Shown piece by piece: positions 15,364 to 24,004 of a DNA stretch of 64,000 nt. Origin of the DNA: SZUA-35 sp964351995 (lineage in GTDB: Bacteria > Actinomycetota > Acidimicrobiia > Acidimicrobiales > SZUA-35); contig CAYGQE010000017.1 in assembly GCA_964351995.1 (NCBI GenBank), positions 1 to 64,000 of the forward strand, read 5' to 3'. The number at the start of each line of letters is the position of its first letter. Position 1 is the stretch's first letter. The notes beneath the pieces are model-generated. The model saw nothing but the letters and a program-made list of their open reading frames with translations, searched no databases and had not been told where the DNA came from. The position numbers and the translations under genes were made by a program.

Positions 15364-15444
15364 CCTTGACTCCCGTCGCTCTTCCTCGGTCGGTGAGTGT
15401 AGGGCGGGACCGGCGAGAGTTCAGCCCCGACGCCGATGTCTGTG

Positions 15445-16092
15445 TTACGCCTCTGGGTTTTCGTCACCCAGGAGTTCGAACTGGAACATCTCGAGCGCAC
15501 CGCTGAGGGCGTCATGCACCAGTGGGAGGCGCTGTTGTGGACCTTCTGCACACAGAAAGTTCTGGCGATCGAGTTGGGAGACAGGAGCAAGCGCCGTCAG
15601 CTGGGCGATGCCGATGTCTGGCTCGTCGTCGATGTCGGGAATCGGGCCGACGTCGTACCCAGCTTCGGCCGCGGTGGCCATCACTCGGTTGAAGAGTTTC
15701 ACCGCATCGCCGAGGTCGACACTGAGGTCTCGTGTCGAAGGAGTGTCTGGCCAGTCTTCGACGTTGGCCCGGGGGTAGGGCTGATCGTCGAGCCACTCGA
15801 GGACTCGATACCGGCGCGTGCCGACGGTGGCGATCACCCAGCGCCCATCTTCGAGGTGCTGATGCTCGATGATGCGAGCGACCGTTCCAACCGAGCTACG
15901 AACGTCGTCGCCTCCCACCTCGAAGCCGCGCTCGATGAGCGGAATGCCGAACTCCTTGGTCGGCTCCTCGGGGCCGTGACCGAAGACGACATCGTGCATC
16001 AACGTCCGGTAGCGCTCTTCGAAGATGTGCAACGGCAGCACCATCGAGGGGAAGAGCACGGTCCCGAGCGGAAATTGGGGCAGGACCGTCAT
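15445..16092 (-). CDS. Lon N-terminal (substrate-binding) domain protein
   Basis: This 215-residue stand-alone Lon-N/PUA-like domain protein opens with LPQFPLGTVLFPSMVLPLHIFEERY, the signature of the family. It continues with FGIPLIERGFEVGGDD, VGTVARIIEHQHLEDGRW and GTRRYRVL. There is no ATPase or peptidase domain, so it is not a Lon protease. Stand-alone members are common in actinobacteria and may act as adaptors or substrate binders. It lies just downstream of the carboxypeptidase gene (26 nt after its stop), same strand. Confidence 0.88.
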   Translation of the reverse strand: MTVLPQFPLGTVLFPSMVLPLHIFEERYRTLMHDVVFGHGPEEPTKEFGIPLIERGFEVGGDDVRSSVGTVARIIEHQHLEDGRWVIATVGTRRYRVLEWLDDQPYPRANVEDWPDTPSTRDLSVDLGDAVKLFNRVMATAAEAGYDVGPIPDIDDEPDIGIAQLTALAPVSQLDRQNFLCAEGPQQRLPLVHDALSGALEMFQFELLGDENPEA

Positions 16093-16118
16093 CGCTTGGC
16101 TCTGAGCATGAAGCGAAG

Positions 16119-17627
16119 CTAGCTGAGTGGAATTGGCTCCAACGGATCCAGCACGTCAGTACTTGGTGCTTCTGGATACTCGGTGAGGTCTTCGATGAAA
16201 GGTTCCTGGACGTCGCGTACGGTGGCGGCGACGAGCTCAGCATTGGAGATGTAGGCGAACGTGAGGACGACGTCGGGCTCATCGGCGGAGATCACGAAAC
16301 CGCTGAGCGCTGTGCTGGGGTTGAGCGTCCCGGTCTTGGCGAAGACGTTGCCGTCGGCATCGGTGTCGACGTGGCGGAAGGCCAGACTGCCGCGCTCGCC
16401 CCCGATGCTGAGCGACTGGGCGAGAGGCGAGTCGATACCTGACGCAATCAGGATCTCGTTGAGCAAGCTGCAGGTGAGACGATTGTCCTCGGACAGTCCT
16501 GAGCCGTCGTAGATGTCGACGCCGGCGAGGTCGAAATCCGCACTGAGGGTCGCGGTCACCGCCTGTGCGCCGGCAGCCGTGGAGCCCTGACCTTCCACCG
16601 CCAAGCCGATGTGCTTGAGCAAGATCTCTGCGCCGTAGTTGTTGCTCCACGAGTTGACGTGCGTGATGAGATCGATGAGCGGGGCCGATTGAAGCGAGGC
16701 GACGTCGACCACGCCACTCGGTTCGGTGCCGGTTGACGTGCTGCCGATCGTGATGCCCCGATCGGTCAGGAGCTGGCGCAGCACGTTCGCTGCGTGCAGG
16801 GCTGGGTCGTCGGCTCGTGTCCGAGCGGAGAACGTGGCGCTGTTCTCGGCCCAGGTGACGAAGCCCTCGTTGACCGCAAGTGCGGTGAGCGGACCCGATT
16901 GGTTCTGCAGGATCAAGCGTTCAGCCCAGGGGCCGTTCCGCTCGGAGTCAAACAGCGACTCGTCAGCGACGATCGAACCGGTGATCGAGGCGATGCCGGT
17001 TGCGGCGATCTGATCGGCGAGATCTTCGAGGCGCGTCCACGCCCGTTCGTACACGGGCTCGACGACGTTGCCTTCGTCATCTCGTTCGATGAATTGTGTC
17101 CGCCAGCTGTCGGTCACGAGGAAGGGATCACCGCCACCCACGAAATAGAGGTCGCCGTCGAGGACACCATCGGTGATCTCGCCCTGTCGGCTGACTCTTG
17201 TGACGAATCGAGTGTCTGCCGGGAGAACCTCGAGGGCGACGTAGGTGGTGATGAGCTTCTGGTTTGATGCCGGGATCAGGGCCAGGTTGGCGCCCTCGTT
17301 GACAAGTACCCGACCGTCGACTTCGACGACCAGACAGGTTTGGAGGTCGGGCTGAGCGGCTTGAAGTTCGGCGATGAAGCTACGGATCGCAGGATCGAGC
17401 GCGTCGTCTGCGATCGGTGCCTGCAGCGTTTCAGGGATACGTCGCGCTGACAACAGCGGCGTGCCGAGGTCGTTGTCGTAGACAATGGGCGTGACACTCA
17501 CCTCGTCGGTGTCAGCAGCCTGGGAAGCGCCCCAGGCTCCGAACGCGAGAACCGTCAACAGCACCAGCGGAAGCCAGCGACGCAAGAGTACGGGAACAGA
17601 GATCGACGTCGAACGGTCCGAGGCCAT
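16119..17627 (-). CDS. dacB: D-alanyl-D-alanine carboxypeptidase (peptidase S13, PBP4 type)
   Basis: This 502-residue penicillin-binding protein trims or cleaves cross-links in peptidoglycan outside the membrane. An N-terminal hydrophobic segment (about 11-33) acts as signal or anchor. The catalytic motifs are all present: SxxK as SNQK (Ser121, Lys124), SxN as SNN in VNSWSNNYGAE, and KTG in FAKTGTLNPS. The large insertion between SxxK and SxN is the S13 hallmark. I chose the ATG at 17627; the 151-residue upstream extension is Arg/Ser-rich and overlaps the next gene. Confidence 0.92.
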   Translation of the reverse strand: MASDRSTSISVPVLLRRWLPLVLLTVLAFGAWGASQAADTDEVSVTPIVYDNDLGTPLLSARRIPETLQAPIADDALDPAIRSFIAELQAAQPDLQTCLVVEVDGRVLVNEGANLALIPASNQKLITTYVALEVLPADTRFVTRVSRQGEITDGVLDGDLYFVGGGDPFLVTDSWRTQFIERDDEGNVVEPVYERAWTRLEDLADQIAATGIASITGSIVADESLFDSERNGPWAERLILQNQSGPLTALAVNEGFVTWAENSATFSARTRADDPALHAANVLRQLLTDRGITIGSTSTGTEPSGVVDVASLQSAPLIDLITHVNSWSNNYGAEILLKHIGLAVEGQGSTAAGAQAVTATLSADFDLAGVDIYDGSGLSEDNRLTCSLLNEILIASGIDSPLAQSLSIGGERGSLAFRHVDTDADGNVFAKTGTLNPSTALSGFVISADEPDVVLTFAYISNAELVAATVRDVQEPFIEDLTEYPEAPSTDVLDPLEPIPLS

Positions 17628-17653
17628 TGCCGGCGACGGTAGTGGCTCGACGC

Positions 17654-19126
17654 CTACAGATCGCGGCGCTGCTTGAACTCTGCGTAACGCCAGAGGTGGC
17701 CGAGCGCTGTGACCGCTCGGTTGGCGGAGGCGTAACAAAGCCGCCCGCTGGCCCGGACCGCCGCTGGCCCTGCGTTGTCTGGATCGGCTGTCCCGAGTTC
17801 GGTGGCGGTCAGAATCGGCTTGCCCGTCGACGCCGAGATCTCCGCTGCCGCCTGAGCGAAGCGTTCGTCCTGGCGTTGGTGGTAGGCAACGATGCGTTCG
17901 AGACCGTGATCTGGATAGAAGGATCCGTCGTGCATCATCTTGGCTTGGTTCGATTGGATGCCGAGCCCGAGGTAAACAATGGCGTCGACCGACTCGTGGG
18001 AAGCGATCATCTCCATCACTTCGGGAATCGTGTCCCGCGTCTCGCCGCCTGCGAGGTCGACCGGATTGTTGCGGCTCCAACGAGGCGGCAGCTTCGTGTC
18101 GATCTGAGCGAGGAGGTCCTCCGGCAGGCTGAGCAGTTCGAGATTGCTTTCGTGAATGGCATCGGCGGTGACCACACCCCAGCCGCCAGCAGTGGTCATG
18201 ACCACCGTACGGTTGCCCTTCGGTAGCGGCTGCGTCGCAAACGTCGCTGCCGCTTCGAACGCTTCTTCAACCGTGGCGGCCCGGACGACACCGGCTTGGC
18301 GCATGGCCCCGTCGAAGACGCGATCGTCTGACGCAAGCGAACCGGTGTGGCTGGCAGCGGCTCGCGCTCCCCCGGCAGTTGCGCCACCCTTCACGATCAC
18401 CAGCGGCTTGCGCTCGGCGATCGAGCGGACCGACTCGAAGAACGAGCGACCATCGGCGATTCCCTCGACGTAGGCGAGTCCGACCTTGGTCTCTGGATCC
18501 TCGGCATAGAAGTCGAGATAGTCGGCGACGCCGACGGCGGCAGCGTTGCCAGCAGAGACCGCTCGGCTGATGCCAACGCCGGTTTGCACCGACCAGTTGA
18601 GGAACGAGCTGACGAAGTTGCCCGATTGGCTGGCAACGCCGATGGCGCCGGACGGCGGATACGGGGCAACGATCTGGGCGCAGAGTTTGGCTGGCGTGCT
18701 GACCACGCCCTGGCCGTTGGGTCCAGCGAGCAGCATCCCGAGCTCTTCGCCGAGGGCAACGAGTTCGGCCTGCGCCTTGATGCCTTCTTCACCAGCCTCG
18801 CCGTAGCCGGCGCTGGTGATGAATGCAGCCTTGATGCCTTTGGCTGCGCATTGACGCAGGAGGGCGTTGTTGGCACTGGCCGGAGTGCAGACGAAGACCA
18901 AATCGATCTCGCCGTCGGGCAGGTCATCGATGTCCTTCTCGCACGTGATGCCGAGAACTTCAGAACCGTCTCGGTTCGTGGCGAAGACCTTGCCGTCGTA
19001 TCCCGACGCCAGCACGTTGTGCAGGCTGACGAAGCCGAACTTTCCCGGGTGGGTGGAAGCGCCGGCAACGAGGACGCCGCGGGGCGAGAAGAGAGCGTTG
19101 AATTGTTCAGTGGTGGGACGGCTCAT
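17654..19126 (-). CDS. NDP-forming acyl-CoA synthetase, CoA-binding (alpha-type) subunit
   Basis: This 490-residue protein starts with a CoA-binding Rossmann domain (FSPRGVLVAGASTHPGKFGF), continues with the succinyl-CoA ligase-like domain (GPNGQGVVSTPAKLCAQIV, then IGVASQSGNFVSSFLN) and has the catalytic histidine in ARAAASHTGSLA. The family makes acetyl- or acyl-CoA from acid, CoA and ATP, or the reverse to gain ATP, through a phospho-histidine. The start overlaps the stop of the upstream ATP-grasp gene by 4 nt, so the two chains are made as a pair. In many bacteria both parts are fused; here they are split. The acyl substrate is not readable. Confidence 0.88.
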   Translation of the reverse strand: MSRPTTEQFNALFSPRGVLVAGASTHPGKFGFVSLHNVLASGYDGKVFATNRDGSEVLGITCEKDIDDLPDGEIDLVFVCTPASANNALLRQCAAKGIKAAFITSAGYGEAGEEGIKAQAELVALGEELGMLLAGPNGQGVVSTPAKLCAQIVAPYPPSGAIGVASQSGNFVSSFLNWSVQTGVGISRAVSAGNAAAVGVADYLDFYAEDPETKVGLAYVEGIADGRSFFESVRSIAERKPLVIVKGGATAGGARAAASHTGSLASDDRVFDGAMRQAGVVRAATVEEAFEAAATFATQPLPKGNRTVVMTTAGGWGVVTADAIHESNLELLSLPEDLLAQIDTKLPPRWSRNNPVDLAGGETRDTIPEVMEMIASHESVDAIVYLGLGIQSNQAKMMHDGSFYPDHGLERIVAYHQRQDERFAQAAAEISASTGKPILTATELGTADPDNAGPAAVRASGRLCYASANRAVTALGHLWRYAEFKQRRDL

Positions 19127-19782
19127 GCCGGCACCTCGCTGGTGTGAACTTCGACGAGTGCGTCGACAGCGATCGGTGCGCCGTGATGGATCAGGACAGG
19201 ATTGAGGTCGATCGAGGCGATGTTTTCGGTCTCGATGATGGCAGCGGAGAGAGCCATGAGCGTGTCGACCAGACCGTTTCGATCGATGGCCTCCTCGCCA
19301 CGGAACGCGCCGAGAAGGTCCTGGGTCTGCAATTGCTCGATCATTTCTTCGGCATCCATCCGATTGATCGGCGCCAGGCGAATCGAGACGTCCGCGATGG
19401 CCTCGGCCAGGATCCCGCCGACTCCGAGAAGGACCGTCGGCCCGAACTGCTCGTCAGTGGACGCACCGCAGATGAACTCACGGTTGGAAGCGATCATCGG
19501 AGCGACGAGGAGGGAAACGTCACCATCCTCCGGTGTGGCTGCGGCGAGGAGAGCGGTTGCTGCTGCTTCGACCGCGTCGGCCGAAGCGAGGTTCAGCTTC
19601 ACCAGACCACGCTCGGTCTTGTGGGCAATGGCGTCGCCGTTCAACTTCAGCACAACAGGCATGCCGAGGTCGTTTGCCGCCGCTACTGCGGCGGCTGCAT
19701 CTGGCACGGTTCGCTCGTCCAGGAAGGGCACGCCGAAGGGTGCGAGGAGAGCTTTCGAGGCTTCTTCAGAAAGGGTTCCCAT
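19123..19782 (-). CDS. NDP-forming acyl-CoA synthetase, ATP-grasp (beta-type) subunit
   Basis: This 219-residue ATP-grasp_5 protein supplies the nucleotide-binding part of the acyl-CoA synthetase encoded next to it. Visible motifs are VVLKLNGDAIAHKTERGLVK (the family LK-x-x-x-x-x-xHKT motif), LVAPMIASNREFICGAS, FGPTVLLGVGGILAEAIADV and the C-terminal IASIDLNPVLIH (metal-binding Asp/Asn). The length is normal for the separate beta subunit. It overlaps the alpha gene by 4 nt (ATGA) and lies 18 nt after the TetR-type regulator gene on the same strand, so the regulator and both subunits probably form one operon. Confidence 0.88.
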   Translation of the reverse strand: MGTLSEEASKALLAPFGVPFLDERTVPDAAAAVAAANDLGMPVVLKLNGDAIAHKTERGLVKLNLASADAVEAAATALLAAATPEDGDVSLLVAPMIASNREFICGASTDEQFGPTVLLGVGGILAEAIADVSIRLAPINRMDAEEMIEQLQTQDLLGAFRGEEAIDRNGLVDTLMALSAAIIETENIASIDLNPVLIHHGAPIAVDALVEVHTSEVPA

Positions 19783-19800
19783 AGAGCGCAGGACCCTACT

Positions 19801-20400
19801 TCACGGTTCCAAAGCGGCGCGAATGAAGTCGCTCATGTGAGCGAATCGACGCTCGAGTGCCTTCTGGCTGAACGGATCTTCCTCGAGAAGGCCATCGAGC
19901 ATGGTGTGGTCGCTGAAGTACGTGAGTAGCGCTCCGTAGCCGGTGAGCACGAGGTGCTCAGCGTCATGGCGTCGAAACGTGCCTGCGGTCATCTCCCGTT
20001 CGAAAAAGGCCACCGCTCGGAGATAGTAGGGCCGCAGCGCGCTGCCGAGATCGAAGCCGAGATGGCCCTGGTCACTCAGCGCCTCGCGTCGAACGATCCG
20101 GACGACATCGGGATTGTTGCGGAAGAAGTCGAAGCTGGCTTCGAGCACCGCATCGACGAGCACCCACCCGGTGAGGTTGTCGGTACGGGCCTCGTCGATC
20201 CGGACGCCCCAGGTTCCGAGGGCGCTCACCATGACCTCGCGATAGATCGCCTCTTTGGAGTCGAAGTAGTGCAGGAGGCTGGGGCGGCGGATCCCAACGC
20301 CAGCAGCGATGTCATTCAGTGACGTGCCTTCGAAGCCCTGGTTTGCGAAGCAGGCGCGCGCTTCGCGCAAGATGCTGTCCCTGGTGGACTCGTCGGCCAT
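19801..20400 (-). CDS. TetR/AcrR-family transcriptional regulator
   Basis: This 199-residue regulator has the N-terminal helix-turn-helix at about 6-55: RDSILREARACFANQGFEGT, SLNDIAAGVGIRRPSLLHYF, DSKEAIYREV. The C-terminal ligand domain is of the TetR_C type (RIVRREALSD, MLDGLLEED). I chose the ATG at 20400 because it matches normal TetR length; the longer frame to 20721 overlaps the divergent gene. It is the first gene of the acyl-CoA synthetase operon, which it probably represses, and is divergent from 20441 with only 40 bp between them. No clear palindrome was found in those 40 bp. Confidence 0.9.
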   Translation of the reverse strand: MADESTRDSILREARACFANQGFEGTSLNDIAAGVGIRRPSLLHYFDSKEAIYREVMVSALGTWGVRIDEARTDNLTGWVLVDAVLEASFDFFRNNPDVVRIVRREALSDQGHLGFDLGSALRPYYLRAVAFFEREMTAGTFRRHDAEHLVLTGYGALLTYFSDHTMLDGLLEEDPFSQKALERRFAHMSDFIRAALEP

Positions 20401-20440
20401 GGCGCCGAGACTAACGCGGCGACGCTTGTACCTTTGCAGG

Positions 20441-20842
20441 ATGGAAATCATCGCTGCCCTCTTCATGGACGACATCGAGTTGCGCTCGGTTCCGGGCCCC
20501 TCGACTCGAATTGATCTCGGTGGCATCCAGTTCTCGGCACCGGCCCCGAGCCCGGTGCCCGTCACGATCGCGCCACACCTGGTTGTGCTGATCTGGTGTC
20601 CGGCCGACGCGAAGAACGTCGCAGCTCTGCAAGTCGAATACCGGATGGAAGGCGCTGTGGATGACTCCGAGCCGATGGCTCGCAATGTCCAGGCATTGGA
20701 GATCGAGGCGGGCAAGTTCAACTACCGGTTGGTCAGGGCAGACCTGGCCATGGAGGAGTACGGCACCGTGATCGCACATTGCCGGCTCGACCAGGGGCCC
20801 GTCAGCGTTGTTCCGTACACGCTGCTGCCGCCGGTCGGCTGA
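20441..20842 (+). CDS. Conserved hypothetical protein (DUF6941-like)
   Basis: This 133-residue protein, predicted to be all beta, reads EIIAALFMDDIELRSVPGPS near the start, a central VTIAPHLVVLIWCPADAKNV and a final FNYRLVRADLAMEEYGTVIA. The pattern suggests a small beta-sandwich of the DUF6941 type, but the assignment is tentative. AGG directly precedes the ATG at 20441 and there is no good Shine-Dalgarno; a second in-frame ATG lies at 20465. A perfect hairpin follows the stop and the FIST gene begins 27 nt later, so the two are probably transcribed together. Confidence 0.55.
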   Translation: MEIIAALFMDDIELRSVPGPSTRIDLGGIQFSAPAPSPVPVTIAPHLVVLIWCPADAKNVAALQVEYRMEGAVDDSEPMARNVQALEIEAGKFNYRLVRADLAMEEYGTVIAHCRLDQGPVSVVPYTLLPPVG

Positions 20843-20843
20843 G

Positions 20844-20861
20844 CCTCGCCGAGTGGCGAGG
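20844..20861 (+). promoter_or_regulatory. Hairpin holding the FIST-gene ribosome-binding site
   Basis: CCTCGCC-GAGT-GGCGAGG is a perfect 7-bp stem with a 4-nt loop, starting 2 nt after the upstream stop codon. Its 3' arm is the only purine-rich stretch (GGCGAGGG) ahead of the GTG start at 20870. Folding would hide the ribosome-binding site unless ribosomes finish the upstream gene. Confidence 0.5.
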
Positions 20862-20869
20862 GCAAGACC

Positions 20870-22021
20870 GTGACCGGACCAACGACGCAGCGCCCGTTCG
20901 CTGCAGCGATGAGTGTCGATGCCGATCCAGGAAGCGCTGCCGGCGAGGTGATCGGCTCAGTGCTGGAACAATTGGGCGGAGCTGCACCAGACCTCGCCGT
21001 ACTCTTTGTCGCTGGCAGTCACACCGAACACTTGACTGATCTGGTGTCGGCAGTGCACGCCACGCTCGACCCTGGCGTTGCTCTTGCCGTGAGTGCAGGC
21101 GGTGTCTTGGGTGGAGCTCGGGAGTCAGAACATGGTCCCGGCCTGTCGCTCTGGGCCGGTGTCACCGGCCCAGTCCGTCCCGTTCGCATGGAGGCATTCG
21201 ACAGGACCACGATGCTCGGCGTGCCCGACGATCTCGTTGACGGCGAGACGCTGATGGTGCTGGCGGATCCCTTCTCTTTCCCCATCGATGCACTCTTCGA
21301 TCTCGTTCCTCCTGGCGTGGCAATCGCGGGCGGCCTTGCGTCGGCAGCGGGAGAAGCTGGCGGCAACCGGCTGTGGATCGACGGCACGGAGCATCGCAAC
21401 GGAGCGATCGGCGTGCGCTTCCCTCCCGGCATCGCCGTGCCAGTCGTCAGCCAGGGCTGTCGGCCGATCGGTGAGCCGTGGGTGGTCACCCGCAGCGACC
21501 AGCATCTGATTCACGAGTTGGCGGGTCGTCCAGCGGCGGAACGTCTGAACGAATTGATCAACTCGCTCAGCGCTGGCGACCGGCTGGCGGCATCGCAGGG
21601 CCTTCACATCGGCCTCGTCGCAAACGACCATCGAGACGAATTCACCCAGGGTGACTTTCTCATCAGGGCGGTCCTCGGGTTCGAGAAGAGCACGAATGCG
21701 GTGGCGATCGGTGACGTCGTCGAGATCGGGCAGGTCGTGCAGTTCCAGGTGCGCGATCCGGCTTCAGCTGGAGCAGATCTGGCGGAGATGATGAGCCTCG
21801 GTACTTGTGAAGAAGCGTTTGACGGTGCGCTGGTGTTCACCTGCAACGGACGAGGCACTCACCTGTTTCCGGAGCCTCATCACGACGCCGAACTGATCGA
21901 CGAGTTCACTGACGGTGGTGTCGCCGGCATGTTCTGTGCCGGTGAATTTGGCCCGGTCGGCGAACGTAATGCGCTGCATGGATTCACTGCCACCGTGCTC
22001 GCGTTCCGCCAGCTACGGTGA
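20870..22021 (+). CDS. FIST-domain sensor protein
   Basis: This 383-residue cytosolic protein consists of FIST N (about 10-200) and FIST C (about 220-375) domains. Recognisable parts are APDLAVLFVAGSHTEHLTDL, ALAVSAGGVLGGARESEHGP, the FIST_C part FLIRAVLGFEKSTNAVAIGD, and the end GVAGMFCAGEFGPVGERNAL, the highly conserved FxxxGEIGP-type motif. FIST proteins are thought to sense small ligands and often pair with signalling proteins. No kinase or cyclase domain is fused here. The start is GTG. The stop overlaps the GTG start of transketolase (GTGA), so it is co-translated with the pentose phosphate genes. That link is unusual and unexplained. Confidence 0.88.
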   Translation: MTGPTTQRPFAAAMSVDADPGSAAGEVIGSVLEQLGGAAPDLAVLFVAGSHTEHLTDLVSAVHATLDPGVALAVSAGGVLGGARESEHGPGLSLWAGVTGPVRPVRMEAFDRTTMLGVPDDLVDGETLMVLADPFSFPIDALFDLVPPGVAIAGGLASAAGEAGGNRLWIDGTEHRNGAIGVRFPPGIAVPVVSQGCRPIGEPWVVTRSDQHLIHELAGRPAAERLNELINSLSAGDRLAASQGLHIGLVANDHRDEFTQGDFLIRAVLGFEKSTNAVAIGDVVEIGQVVQFQVRDPASAGADLAEMMSLGTCEEAFDGALVFTCNGRGTHLFPEPHHDAELIDEFTDGGVAGMFCAGEFGPVGERNALHGFTATVLAFRQLR

Positions 22022-23982
22022 CGTCGGTGACGGATCAATCGGTACAGCAGCAGGAACAGCAAGCGTTGGAGCAGACCAGCATCAACGTCATCCGTGGTCT
22101 TGCCATGGATGCGCCGGCGAAAGCCAACAGCGGCCACCAAGGCACCGCCATGGCGCTCGCCCCACTCGCCCATGTTCTCTACACCAGAGTGATGAAGTAC
22201 GACGCTGCGGCACCCGATTGGTTCGACCGCGATCGGTTCGTGCTGTCAGCTGGCCATGCGTCGATTCTGCAGTACTCGATGCTGCACCTCGCCGGGTTCG
22301 GCCTGTCGCTCGACGACATCAAGGCGTTCCGTCAGTGGGGATCGGAGACTCCCGGTCACCCCGAGTCGCACACGCCGGGCATCGAAGTCACGACCGGGCC
22401 GTTGGGCCAAGGCTTCGCCAACGGCGTTGGTATGGCCATCGCTGAAGCGAATACGAGGGCTCGCCTCGGCCCTGACGTATGCGACCACCACACCTTCGTC
22501 ATCGCCGGTGACGGCTGTTTGTCCGAAGGTGTCAGCCACGAAGCAGCGTCGCTTGCCGGGCACCTCGGTCTCGGCCGTCTCGTGGTGATCTACGACGACA
22601 ACCACATCACGATCGATGGCGGCACCGACCTGTCGCTGTCAGACGATGCTCCCGCTCGCTTCCGGGCTTACGGCTGGGACGTCGATGAGATCGGCGAAGT
22701 CGCCGACGATCTCGATGCACTCGAAGCCGCTCTCCATCGGGCCAAGACGGTTGACGACAAGCCCACGCTCGTCGTGCTTCGCAGCCACATTGGTTTCCCC
22801 TCCCCCGATCACACCGATGACCACGAGGCTCACGGCCTTGCGTTCGACGCAGCGGACATCGCCCGAACCAAAGAGGTGATGGGCATTCCCGACGAGCCGT
22901 TCTACGTGCCGGAAGAGACCGTGGCGTTCTACCGCGAAGCCGGCGGCCGTGGCGCTGCTGTTCGGGCCGAGTGGGAAGCTCGAAACCCCGAAGGTGCTCC
23001 GTCCGCTTCTGCTGATGGATGGGCCGACACACTGCCGACGTTCGACGTCGGGGCGTCCATCGCCACCCGCAAGTCGTCCCAGGCCTGTGTCACGGCATTG
23101 TCAGACTCGTGGCCCGGCCTCATCGGTGGCGCCGCCGACCTCACCGGCAACACCGGCACCAAGATCGGCGACGGCTCACCGTTCAGCTCCGCCACGCCCG
23201 AAGGCCGTCAGGTCTACTTCGGGGTGCGTGAACACGCCATGGGTGCCATCCTGGTTGGTGCGGCACAGCACGGTGGCGTGCTTCCGATCGGGGGCACCTT
23301 CCTGGTCTTCGCCGACTACATGCGTCCCGCCGTTCGAATGGCGGCGATCTCTTCGGCCAAGTGCGTGTTCGTCTACACCCACGACTCGGTCGGTGTTGGC
23401 GAGGACGGACCGACCCATCAGCCCGTCGAGCACATCATGTCGCTTCGTGCCATTCCCGATCTTCAGGTGATCCGTCCTGGTGACGCCACCGAGACCGCGG
23501 GAGCATGGAAGCTCGCACTCGAGACTGATGGTCCCACGGCATTGATCCTGTCTCGTCAGAACCTCCCGGTTCTGGCTGAAACCTCGACCGACGCCGTGGC
23601 CAAGGGTGCCTACATCATCAGCGACGCTGACGACACCGCTGCGGTGCTCATCGGCACTGGCTCTGAGCTCTCGCTCTGTGTCGATGCCGCTGCTGCGCTC
23701 ACCGCCCAAGGCGTCGCCACCCGTGTGGTGTCCATGCCCTGCTGGAACACCTTCGAGGCGCTTCCGATGGAAGAACAAGACGCCATCCTGCCACCCGAGC
23801 TGCCAACCGTTTCGGTCGAAGCCGGTGTGACGATCGGTTGGGATCGGTACGCCGATCTTGCTGTTGGAATCGATCGATTCGGCGCGTCGGCTCCTGGAAG
23901 CGTTGTGCTGGCCGAACTTGGTATGAACGTCGACAACGTCGTGTCAGCTGTCAATGAACTCCTCGACGCCATCGCTGAGTAA
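22018..23982 (+). CDS. tkt: Transketolase
   Basis: This 654-residue thiamine diphosphate enzyme transfers two-carbon units in the pentose phosphate pathway. The ThDP/metal motif is GDGCLSEGVSHEAASLAGHL ending in YDDNHITIDG (about 160-205). The catalytic-base Glu lies in FGVREHAMGAI (about 405), and PTHQPVEHIMSLRAIPDLQV is the sugar-phosphate region. The start is GTG at 22018 (overlapping the FIST stop) or a second GTG at 22027. The length is normal for the family (about 650-700). Transaldolase follows 22 nt later, so the non-oxidative branch forms one operon. Confidence 0.95.
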   Translation: MTSVTDQSVQQQEQQALEQTSINVIRGLAMDAPAKANSGHQGTAMALAPLAHVLYTRVMKYDAAAPDWFDRDRFVLSAGHASILQYSMLHLAGFGLSLDDIKAFRQWGSETPGHPESHTPGIEVTTGPLGQGFANGVGMAIAEANTRARLGPDVCDHHTFVIAGDGCLSEGVSHEAASLAGHLGLGRLVVIYDDNHITIDGGTDLSLSDDAPARFRAYGWDVDEIGEVADDLDALEAALHRAKTVDDKPTLVVLRSHIGFPSPDHTDDHEAHGLAFDAADIARTKEVMGIPDEPFYVPEETVAFYREAGGRGAAVRAEWEARNPEGAPSASADGWADTLPTFDVGASIATRKSSQACVTALSDSWPGLIGGAADLTGNTGTKIGDGSPFSSATPEGRQVYFGVREHAMGAILVGAAQHGGVLPIGGTFLVFADYMRPAVRMAAISSAKCVFVYTHDSVGVGEDGPTHQPVEHIMSLRAIPDLQVIRPGDATETAGAWKLALETDGPTALILSRQNLPVLAETSTDAVAKGAYIISDADDTAAVLIGTGSELSLCVDAAAALTAQGVATRVVSMPCWNTFEALPMEEQDAILPPELPTVSVEAGVTIGWDRYADLAVGIDRFGASAPGSVVLAELGMNVDNVVSAVNELLDAIAE

Positions 23983-24004
23983 CCGCTCTCTCCAAAGGAA
24001 CACC

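Noticed and set aside
16119..18080. 653-residue reading of the D-Ala-D-Ala carboxypeptidase
   Set aside because: The first 151 residues are Arg/Ser-rich, overlap the acyl-CoA synthetase gene on the same strand, and would bury the signal segment.
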